The notes beneath the pieces are model-generated. The model was not told the DNA's origin. It did not search any database and worked only from the letters and a program-made list of their open reading frames with translations. From NCBI GenBank assembly GCA_035610835.1, contig CM069446.1, positions 50,569,625 to 50,633,624 of the forward strand: a stretch of 64,000 nucleotides of DNA, in the 5' to 3' direction. Shown piece after piece: positions 55,556 through 64,000 of this stretch (the first letter of the stretch is position 1; each line of letters begins with the position of its first letter). The position numbers and the translations under genes are program-made. The DNA comes from Ophiura sarsii. Its lineage: Eukaryota; Echinodermata; Ophiuroidea; Amphilepidida; Ophiuridae.

Positions 55556-57780
55556 ATGAAAATATCCGACCATCCACGATGTCGACTCATGCTTTCATTC
55601 AATAGCTCTCCTACAGAGAGCTAGGATTCAGAGCTATGGATCTGTAGTGTACAAAACGAAAGCCTAAAAGGGTAATATTTAGAATACCCTACCATTCTTC
55701 ACTGTATAAATTAATATACCCCCTTTGAAACAGGAACTCCCAATGAAATTAGCTATTTCTGTATTAATATTTTCATTCATTTTTGTTCTAATTTATTTGT
55801 TGGGGTGGGGTGCACAATGTATATTGGAGGGAGTACATGTAGGCACGTGACGGGAGGGGTGAGATGACCAATATTGATCCACTTTTACATGTTGTCAGTG
55901 GATCATCTCCTTTATTCCTATACCAAGGAATCCTAGTTAATAATTTGTCCACAATATGACCCCTTTATATTTAAAACAAATAATGCCCTTTATAAATGAA
56001 GGCTTGAAAATATTGTTGACAGATTATTTACAGATTCAAATGGTAAGGAATAAAGGGACAAATCTGATCATCCCGTCACTTCCAAATTTCAGTTCCCCCA
56101 CTTCAACGAACGGTACTACCATTCTTTGTATCACTGTACAATTTCAAACCTGGAACTAGTACTGTTCCAGAGGTTATCCACACCAATTATTCATGGTTAT
56201 TCAGGTATCCCGTAGTATTGTGTTAAACAGTCAAATAAATAATGACAACTGAGACAGACATACAATTTTGTACATACATTATATTTTCAAAATTTTCTTT
56301 TGATATTCTGAAGTTTAATAATGCTCATCTACCAACAGGGATAATATTCCATGTTATTTTAGGAGGCTTGCACATAAATAGGGTTTGGCATAATCCATAA
56401 ACACAGATTTCAGGGTGTTATTCAGGGATTTCATACTTGATCACAGATTTTGGAAATTGTACCGTAACATCGCTGAAATGCTATTTCAGCCGAGATAATT
56501 GTTCCAACAAGCCGATATTTACTCCATCAATAAGAATCACAAATTATCCAAATTTCGATTGCTATTGCGTGATTTTTTTTATATTGCCCTTTCCTTGTTT
56601 TTGTTTTTTACTTTGAATTTTTATTCCAATCAAACACTTATTTGTTTACTATCCCTTGAATAATAGATATTTTTAAATTGAGTGGCGAAAAATATGACCG
56701 AGCGGATTTAATGCACGTCATTTCCCACTGTTTGATCTCGATTTTGCTTCAAATCACACTAATCACGAAATAAGTCATCGGCGGTCGGCGCAGACTCCAA
56801 CAGTTTATTTTCACTCTAATACCATGATTTTAAAGTTATTAAGAATCGTACCGCCCTGTATGTACGATTTATGATCAGAAATGTAAATCTGCTTTCATTT
56901 TTTTTCTCGAGGATTGAGGGCGTTCCCTGGAAAAGATCACATAATATACCTTTAAAAGAAATGAAAATGGAGAGGAAAATATCCCACGATGGTTAATCAC
57001 CATTCAAGGCGTATTAAAATAGTGAATGCCTTGGAGCTTCGTTGTGTTCTACTGTAATTGTAACTCAATCGTGTAATTTACAGTGTAGTATATTGTTCAA
57101 CGTCACAACAAAAGATGCCACTCGGTCTGATTTTGGCCTGTAAATATCTTCTACATCTTCAGCTTTATAGCTTGATTATCTATTTCAGTTTCAGTCCGAA
57201 CAGGCATAACAAGTTGTTCTTCACACAGCTACAGTACAAGCAGATGGACATGTCTATGTAGATGTTGGTATGCACTGAAATAAAAGGGAAGATAAAAGCA
57301 GAATGAAATTATTTTATTAGTAATACATCGCCTGTGTAAAAATATATCTGGTTCATCGGGCAGACTATTGGATCATTGAAGGTTTGGAGCAGTGTTGACA
57401 GTACACTCCTGACAATGCAATTACGCAATGCACATTGGTGCAGGGTGAAGTTTGAAGAAAACTACACAGAAACTGAATAAATAACTTAATCCGGGTTCCG
57501 ATCATCCGATACCATATCGATAGGTCACATTTCCACGGTTTTTAGCATTTTAATTTTGTTTTTCAAAGGACTGACAAAAATCCTGATGTTAACTGGATTG
57601 GCCTAACATTAATGGTTAATTAAAAAAATAGAAGGCCTAAAAAAAAAGGAAGGCAATGTCATGCGAGACGTCCACCCCATGCTCATAACAATTAAAATGA
57701 AATGTGTTGCGGTATAATGTAGTGAACAGGTTTTTCTTAGTGCGGGACGTAAAACAAGATTATAGCCAAATGTAAGCTTA
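55556..57780. other. Unassigned, repeat-poor stretch
   Basis: Over 2 kb with no recognised repeat and no convincing exon. If the minus-strand exon candidates at 57.8 and 58.6 kb are real, this would be their intron. Confidence 0.4.
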
Positions 57781-57781
57781 C

Positions 57782-57818
57782 CTTTCATGCAAAACAACCT
57801 TGCAGAACAATGCGCCAT
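57782..57818 (-). CDS. Candidate first coding exon with TISU-like start
   Basis: On the minus strand CCTAAAATGGCGCATTG resembles the TISU/YY1 element (AAAATGGCGGC) that marks starts of genes with very short 5' UTRs. Twelve codons (MAHCSARLFCMK) follow before a strong donor, AAAG|GTAAGC. I cannot identify the protein or the next exon. Start context plus donor make it better than chance, but this is inference. Confidence 0.3.
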
Positions 57819-58435
57819 TTTAGGTCCGGAACTGTTCATTCTTCTGTTTGTTTATGTTTGGTAGTCAGCCTGTATCAAAATAAAAATCAGGGCCAGTTCG
57901 GTTAGCGTACGATGCAAGTTTAAGTCATAAATAGGCTTATAAAATAACATACTAAACTAAAACTGTTAAAAGCTCTCCGATGGTTTTATGGTATAATGAT
58001 CAGCTGCATCATTGTTTTTGATCAGGTTTTTTCTCACCAACTAGTAATATTCGTCTGAAAATGAAATTTGGCTGAACAGCTACGTGACGTGTGAGTCGAC
58101 GTGTCTTTCTGTTGTATCTTGCATATTATTTCGAAAATATGCAGTTACTACACTCATAGTCATGTCCATGCTACACTAGTCTACAGTACCTCTTCATTTC
58201 AGAAAGCTAGTCTAGGCTAGCTCCGTTCCACTTTCACGAAAATCGGACTTGAATTTGTATTGAACCATTTATGAATCACGATCAGGCCTAGGCTTACTTG
58301 TGGAGGTGGTGGATGGATCATGGATTGATATTGACGGTAGACTCAAAATCAGATTTTATGAATTATTCATTTAAAATTAAATATCATTTTAATATCATTG
58401 AAGCTTATTTTGAATTACGAAATAATTACCATTAC
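57819..58435. other. Unassigned stretch between exon candidates
   Basis: No repeat or gene recognised. Confidence 0.4.
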
Positions 58436-58623
58436 CTTGCCCTTTTGACTTCATCCTTATAAAGTTTCCCCAGTTCATGGTCTTCAACTTTCGTCTGATA
58501 CATGGATATTGGTGATGCTGTAGTAAATTTGTAACATTTTTTACCAACAACAGTTCGTACATGTACACATTGGTGTAAACTGTAGTGCTGACTGTAGTGT
58601 AAAAGATCGATTTGATCATGCAT
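58436..58623 (-). CDS. Candidate first coding exon, unknown protein
   Basis: The minus strand starts MHDQIDLLHYSQHYSLHQ, continues through KKCYKFTTASPISMYQTK and ends GKLYKDEVKRA at a donor (CAAG|GTAATG), phase 2. An in-frame TAA lies just upstream of the ATG. Composition is protein-like and the DNA matches no repeat in the window. The upstream 350 bp have CCAAT and CRE-like motifs. No family recognised; no downstream exon was found. Confidence 0.35.
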
Positions 58624-58859
58624 CGTCGAACATTAGATTACGTTTTGGCGAAGAATAGCCAGCTATTTTTCTTTCCAGACACTCTAAATACATTCATCTA
58701 GACGTACAGTTTTAAAATATGAATCACGATATGCGATATATCTTGATTTAGGCCTCTAAATCGTGTGAGAAATGCGCACAATATCAGTCAAACCAACGCA
58801 TGGATTGTGATTGTCATTTCCGTGTTTACAATGACCTTTTATCGAGAAACAAAACAACG

Positions 58860-58975
58860 CGCGCTGTGATTGGTTAATGCATGGTTAATGACATATACTC
58901 GCTGACTACATCGCTCGTAGACTAGCATTGATTGGCCAATGACGATGATGTCATCGACACCCAAAATGGCATCTA
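58860..58975. promoter_or_regulatory. Candidate bidirectional promoter
   Basis: GCGCGCTGTGATTGGTTAAT (an inverted CCAAT box) and GATTGGCCAATGACG (back-to-back CCAAT boxes), then TGACGATGATGTCATCG (CRE-like), then CAAAATGGC (YY1-like). These are typical of compact housekeeping promoters. They lie between the minus-strand exon candidate (ATG at 58623) and a short plus-strand frame beginning at 58966 (MASSFYFGNNIQDFSYN...). Confidence 0.4.
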
Positions 58976-59070
58976 GTTTTTATTTCGGGAATAATATTCA
59001 AGATTTTTCTTATAATTCTTTCATTAATGTGCACGGTAGAATTTTGCCGAACCCCGTCATTAATTTTTAA

Positions 59071-59568
59071 TTGATTAAAGCTTGATTGTTGTGAAGAGAA
59101 ATTGTACTTGTATAAGGTACGTCACTAAAAATCGTATTTATTAACATCGGCCTGTACTCTAATAAGCTTGCTGAGGTATGTAGGTGATTACAAGGATGTT
59201 AGTGCCTATATTTAGACCACTGTAATGTGCTTTTGGAAGCAATGATAATACAACAGTATGATGATTGTAAATGTTATTGTTTACTCGTAATTTTCCAAAA
59301 TACTACTGGTACCACCCCACACCCTCATAGCCCAGTCAATATAATGAATGGCCCATCACAAATTGCATCATAAAAATGAAAAATAATGATCAGAAATCAA
59401 AATATGGTAAGAAATAGAGGGTTTTGGTGGCTATCTTGGATTTGTACAAAAGTACCTGCATAGATTTAAGTAGACGTTGTGTATGTTATCTCAGAGACCT
59501 TCCTAATGGCAATACTGATGAAAACCCTTGTGTTACAATCTGTTGTGGGTTAAGCAATAATTAAGGGT
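59071..59568. other. Unassigned stretch
   Basis: No gene or repeat recognised. Confidence 0.4.
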
Positions 59569-59570
59569 GA

Positions 59571-59909
59571 GAGCGTGTGTGGTCTAGTGGATAAGACGCC
59601 GGTCTCACGATGCAAAGGTTGCTAGTTCGAGCCCCGCTACGGCCAACATGTTTGTATCCTTGGGCAAGGTACTTGTCTCAATTGCTTCGTCGACCCAAGC
59701 GATATTTGGGGAGCTGTTAGGATATCAAAATCTAAGTAGTGCTGATAGGCTTGTGCACTTGCTGACTGGTAGCCGCCGAAGTGTAGCGACCAAAGGATTC
59801 TGATATATAAACTGGCAGCGATAATAATTGATTTAAAAAGCGCTTTGGGACTGTGCTTGCATTGTGGAAAGCGCTATATAAGAACGGTAATATTATTATT
59901 ATTATTATT
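59571..59909 (+). mobile_element. tRNA-derived SINE with LINE-like tail
   Basis: The head is GTGTGTGGTCTAGTGGATAAG (box A, tRNA-Glu-like, with CGGTCTCACG at the anticodon position) and GCTAGTTCGAGCCCCGC (box B). The middle has CCTTGGGCAAGGTACTT, seen in several animal SINEs. The tail is AAAGCGCTTTGGGACTGTGC, GAAAGCGCTATATAAGAAC and (ATT)n, the kind of 3' end shared with partner LINEs. About 340 bp; looks full length. Confidence 0.85.
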
Positions 59910-60004
59910 GACTAGACGAAAGTCCCCCCTTATCTTTGCACATTTAATACAGGCTATTTACGTTGAATAAAATCCCTTAGTTTTAAGGAGTACAACTCAA
60001 GGCC

Positions 60005-60060
60005 TATGGACTTGGACACCCACGCTGGCGGTCTGGGTTCGACTCCTGATGTCAGTAGAG
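60005..60060 (+). repeat. tRNA-like box B fragment
   Basis: GGCGGTCTGGGTTCGACTCC contains a good box B; box A is weak (ATGGACTTGG). Possible tRNA-derived repeat remnant. Confidence 0.3.
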
Positions 60061-60226
60061 GCAGCTCCTCTCTAAATTCAACTGATTCGATCCCCTTGGA
60101 ATATTCCCTCCAAAACCACATCCCAAGGATATAAATATTAACATGATATTTGACTTTGTCAGTTTGTTTGAAAACTGAGGAATATTCCTATTTTGTGGAC
60201 TAAGAGAAAACTAGGCATAATTCTGT

Positions 60227-60309
60227 TATACCCTTCACACCAACATCGGTTAGTATGCGTCTTTCTTAAAATTCACACACTATGAATACCTCTGTGAAGG
60301 GTATAATGC
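60227..60309. repeat. Small inverted repeat, 14-bp arms
   Basis: TTATACCCTTCACA pairs perfectly with TGTGAAGGGTATAA around about 55 nt. May be a mini-MITE; no clear flank duplication. Confidence 0.7.
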
Positions 60310-60691
60310 ATTAATAACTGGGTTGAGAGGGGTTAGAATTTAGAGGAGAATTATTGGAAGAGGTTGCTAAAAATACATGTTACAAAAGTGATCAATAAAT
60401 ATTAGAATACTTTATTTTACATAACTCTGATTTTACTACCATATTTCGAGCTGCTATCATCAGTAGATAGCATTATTAATTACTCAAATCGTTTTCAAGA
60501 TGTCTTAATCTTTACGATAGCGTACAACCTGACATTGCCCAGATACACTCATCGTTATTCATAGATGGTTCTTATAGTGTCCATATACTGTGAAACGCAA
60601 TATTTCTGGGGTGTGAAATATTTGCGCTTGGAGGAGAATCAACATTTTTAACTGTCTGACAAATGAATACTTTATTTTTCATGTGTATTAT

Positions 60692-60952
60692 AGCCCTAAC
60701 TCTACCCCCACTTTTTTCAGAATTTTTTTTTCAACGTTGAAAATCGACCAAAATATCCCCCCGACCCCCCCCGGGATTTGATCCAGGGACCTCCAGCACG
60801 TGGAGCTTAGGATTCCCCACTACACCACGACTGTCAACGGTAGTCTGCGCAATATATGGATTGGGTCCATTTTTCATCCAAAAACTTCCACGCCGGGTGG
60901 TACCAACGTGTCCAGTCGTGGTATATTGTGGTATATGGTAGGGTTAGGGTTA
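60692..60952 (-). mobile_element. CCCTAAC-ended element with internal tRNA-like unit, copy 2
   Basis: Inverse of 39866-40140. The right end (plus strand) GTAGGGTTAGGGTTA and left end TAGCCCTAACTCTAC are inverted. On the minus strand CGTGGTGTAGTGGGGAAT is box A and GGATCAAATCCCGG is box B. Shares GTTGGTACCACCCGGCGTGG, TGGACCCAATCC and GATATTTTGGTCG with copy 1. It lacks copy 1's extra hairpin. Confidence 0.75.
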
Positions 60953-61245
60953 TGTCAATGGAAAAAAATTGAGGGCAAACGATAATCTTGAATTCTTTTA
61001 CCAGTCACTAAATTCCAACATTGTCACGTACATGAAAATGTCAAGTGTTTCAAAAAAATACCTGTATCATCCCTGTTCCGTCAAAACCTCTATCTCCATC
61101 AGGCCCTTCAGCATGTATAAAGAAATACTTCCTATGTACATACATGTATAACCATTGGGCAGTCTGTTCTAATCATGTTCAAGGGCCAAAAACAAATCTA
61201 TCAAACCTTGTAAGTGCTCTTGCCCCTGAACATGTATTAAACAAT

Positions 61246-61517
61246 ACAACCCACCCTCCCCCTGTTTTACGGACCTGTCAAGTAGGGTGGGTCAGTCGGG
61301 CTGGTTTTTAAACAAAAAAATACTTAAAATGTCACACAAATCTGCAAATAACAAGAAATTGAATTTTTTTGATTTAAAAAACCAGATTTTCGGCCCAAAA
61401 ACGGCTGATTTTACATGATTTTTTATGATTTGAGAAAAATCTATCTTAAAAAAAAAAATCCAAAAAGTGGGTCGGTCGGTCGGGCCTGTAAAACGGTTTT
61501 TTTTCCCCTTCATCACC
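61246..61517. mobile_element. Harbinger-like family D relative, partial left end
   Basis: The right end is GGGCCTGTAAAACGG then TTCCCCTTCATCACC followed by TTA (61518-61520). The left side has CCCTGTTTTACGGACC but not the terminal GGC. GGGTGGGTCAGTCGGG and GGGTCGGTCGGTCGGG are subterminal. Confidence 0.6.
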
Positions 61518-61589
61518 TTAAGGGCCAGAAAAACAGTTTTTCACAAAACAGCGACGATATCTTGAAAGAGCTATCTTCAGTAGATAGTA

Positions 61590-62297
61590 ACGGTATGCAT
61601 GTGTGTATACAGTATATCCAATTACATTCACACTGAGCTATCTAAACAGATCTGAGCCACCGGCTCCTAATTGAAACCCTGTGAGATCATTTGCACGCAA
61701 TCTCATCAAAAATAAACACACAATTAATCACATTTTTATTTTATTTTTTATTTTCAACAAGATCAACTGGGATTTTATGAAATATTTACAATAAAAAAAA
61801 GCAACCACTGGAATATACTGCTTCTGTAACATAGCAGTAAACCACACAAGAAACAGCAAAATATAATGTTCATAATGACGATATCGAGAGGGATATTTCT
61901 AGTAACATTTATATGACGGGATGAAAGCATTTGCTATAGTTTCATATAAATAACCAACAAAGACAATTTAATGTGAGTTACTCAAACCATTTTGTCATTT
62001 TTTTTTCATCTGAATAATATTCTTTTAAGATTGAAGAGTGTGTTTGAAAATTCAAGGAGCACATAATTCCAATGCATAATGACAGACACCCTTTCCCTCA
62101 CTTGCTAAGATGCAGCTGCTGCTGCAGTGTGGGGTTTATTTACCATAGGTAGGGTATTGCCAATATAACTTCTCCCCCCCCCACCCCCCCTACAATTTTC
62201 TAATCGGGAAAATGATAGGCTGACTAATTTCAGCTCACTGAATTGATGTAGCAATTTGTCCTAATATGGTTAACTTGAAATATACAATGACAAATTT
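61590..62297. other. Unassigned stretch
   Basis: No gene recognised. A C-rich block lies at 62175-62190. Confidence 0.4.
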
Positions 62298-62539
62298 GGC
62301 TACCTGTTTGCTCTCAAATTGCATTAACCAGTGCTGTTATTTCCCTGTGGATATACCACAACAAAATCCCAACCTCAACTTCATTATTCTCCCGATGGTA
62401 TTCCATGTGGCTGGTAATTGAGTTAGCCAACCCCTTGACATTTGAGCAAATCCCATAATGTGTAATTATGTAGACCAATCTGGCAACAGGATTGAGCATG
62501 CAGGCACTTAATGGTTGCCTGGTTAGCAAACAGGTAGCC
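62298..62539. mobile_element. Possible MITE, 15-bp inverted ends
   Basis: GGCTACCTGTTTGCT at left is the perfect inverse of AGCAAACAGGTAGCC at right; TTAACCAG-type sequence extends the similarity. No clear target duplication. The minus-strand frame within is not called. Confidence 0.55.
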
Positions 62540-63350
62540 GTGTGGTAGCCACAGGTTGTACGTGGTGGTCATAAGGCCATTAAAAAGAAAAATTATGTTG
62601 ACTAAAAGTGTAATTTTTTCGAAAAATGATAGATTGCTCTTAGTGTAATGAAACTGACAGTTATAATGAAGTTATAATTGTTATTTAGATTAATTTGAAT
62701 ACTTTTCCCATTGAGTCGTTGAAGGATATTGAAGACAATAAATTTGAAGAAAAAAATATCAGATATTTTGAAGAAATTGTTTTGAACATTTAAATGAATT
62801 GAATGAAATGTGCAAAGATTATCTGCGAAATAAAAATCCAGGGCAAACAAACAACGGCAATCCCAGACCTACACTACATACTCTGTTTGAAAGGTCTTCC
62901 CCTATCAAAAAGGTGGTGGTTTTTTCATCGCCTTAAGGGGTTATTTTTGTGTGATGATATTTTTGTATCTGCCATATTTTAACAGTTTTGTGTGTTTTTA
63001 TTTTCACAACACATGTTATATGCTTTACAATTTTTTTCTTTCTGTTAAATTTATTTTCATTCAACATTTTACACATTTATCACATATCATACATTCACAA
63101 CATCAAATATGCTTTACATGACTCAAAAACATATTTACAAATTTGTATTCATACATGTGTTTATTAATACTGTGTGTAGCAAACGCAGAAATAATTAAGC
63201 GCAAAGATATCTATTTTTACACTATGACTCAGCTTAACCACCATGTACCGGCGTATAATTCCAGGTATCTATGCGATGCTATGCTATGCTGATATGCTAT
63301 GCTATGCTAGCCACTGTACATGTGAGGACACAGGGATCACCTTCAGTACT
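62540..63350. repeat. Orphan family D end and ATGCT microsatellite; otherwise unassigned
   Basis: GGTGGTTTTTTCATCGCC followed by TTA (62915-62935) matches a family D right end without a partner. TGCTA/ATGCT simple repeat at 63270-63309. No gene. Confidence 0.55.
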
Positions 63351-63544
63351 CTAAAAGTGGAAATGTTTGCGTATTTAAATTTTCGCGCTTCTCAATTTTG
63401 TTTTTATTTTTTGCGATTTTGAGCTTCCGTACACAGACCTACATACAAAATGAATATATTTGCGAGTTCTTATTTTTGCGCTTGCTGATTTTAGCGTGAA
63501 AAGCGCGAAAATAAATGTATCGCGAAAATATGCACTTTTACAGT
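63351..63544. mobile_element. TA-type MITE (CTGTAAAAGTG subfamily)
   Basis: CTCTAAAAGTGGAAATGTTTG at left and GAAAATATGCACTTTTACAG at right. TA follows the right end; the left flank has decayed. The body shares TTTTCGCGCTTCTCAATTTT, GAGCTTCCGT and GCGCTTGCTGATTTTAGCG with 8444-8640. Confidence 0.82.
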
Positions 63545-64000
63545 ATATCATAAGGCTCTATCTCTAGATTTGATAGTGCATCTGTGAGATATGTGAATCT
63601 CGAAAATTAGATTCTAGATTTGAGGACACAGGATTATTTATGTATTGACAAATACAATTTTGTGGCAAATTTTAATTAAGCATTATTTCATTCAGATCAG
63701 TTTGATATGATTCTGTGTTTTGGACTTCTGAATTTATGCTGGGAAGGAGGGGGGGGGGGGCTATGCTGTACCGGGCGAGTAAAAAACACCCTGCAATAGT
63801 GGAAAGAAGCAATCTTGTTTCCAAAACTAAGTTGAAATGTTGCAAGAATGACATATTTGTTACAAAATTTACATGAAGAAATGAATTCAATCACATTGCC
63901 CATTTATCTTTGGTGAAGCTTTTTACTGCATAACCTGGCTAACATGTTTGCCACTATTGACATGGACTAATCCATATGAAAAACAGGTTTTTTTCTTCAA
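63545..64000. other. Unassigned end of window
   Basis: A 12-nt poly(G) lies at 63749-63760. No gene recognised. Confidence 0.4.

Noticed and set aside
59571..59645. Functional tRNA-Glu gene
   Set aside because: Stem pairing is poor and it is fused to a SINE body and LINE-like tail.

Overview
This window looks like gene-poor, AT-rich nuclear DNA of a multicellular animal, most likely a marine invertebrate. An echinoderm or hemichordate is my best guess, from the style of the repeats only. Almost all open frames are short, lack recognisable domains or fall inside repeats. There are no operons, ribosome-binding sites or bacterial gene families. What fills the window is short non-autonomous transposons (MITEs), tRNA-derived SINE-like units, minisatellites, satellite-scale tandem duplications, foldback palindromes and long poly(G)/poly(C) tracts.

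Layout. 0-8.4 kb: a tandem 0.5 kb duplication, a Harbinger-like MITE, a TTAA-flanked MITE, a mariner-like MITE, three copies of a 190 bp inverted-repeat element and a Penelope-like retroelement remnant with a hammerhead-like core. 8.4-12.1 kb: a 92-bp tandem array and a cluster of three different MITEs, the last a hAT-type element with a perfect 8-bp target duplication. 12-23 kb: TTAA MITEs, a 25-bp hairpin minisatellite, further Harbinger-like elements and a nested insertion. 24-32.5 kb: 24-bp, 193-bp, about 200-bp and 27-bp arrays plus TA-flanked MITEs. 32.5-46 kb: the densest Harbinger-like zone, two large palindromes, a 5'-truncated RTE-like LINE, and an element that combines inverted ends with an internal tRNA-like promoter. 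46.8-49.4 kb: a 0.6 kb duplication in which one copy carries a TA-flanked MITE and the other has the empty site, then a five-copy 214-bp satellite. 50-57 kb: mostly unassigned. 57.7-59.1 kb: the only region that resembles a gene start, with two minus-strand first-exon candidates and CCAAT/CRE-like motifs. 59.5-64 kb: a tRNA-derived SINE, the second tRNA/inverted-end element and more MITEs.

The two credible protein remnants are the C-terminal ends of retroelements: a GIY-YIG-type Penelope tail at 7.75-7.90 kb and an RTE-like LINE tail at 38.16-38.59 kb. Three host exons are proposed at low confidence (36.13-36.30, 57.78-57.82 and 58.44-58.62 kb, all minus strand). The strongest observations are flank-verified mobile-element boundaries: TTA/TAA around at least seven GGCC-ended families, TA around CTGTAAAA-ended families, TTAA around CACTTTCC-ended elements and GTCAGCAT around the hAT-like one. 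A second is an inverted CTATCT/AGATAG hairpin that recurs in otherwise different tandem arrays.
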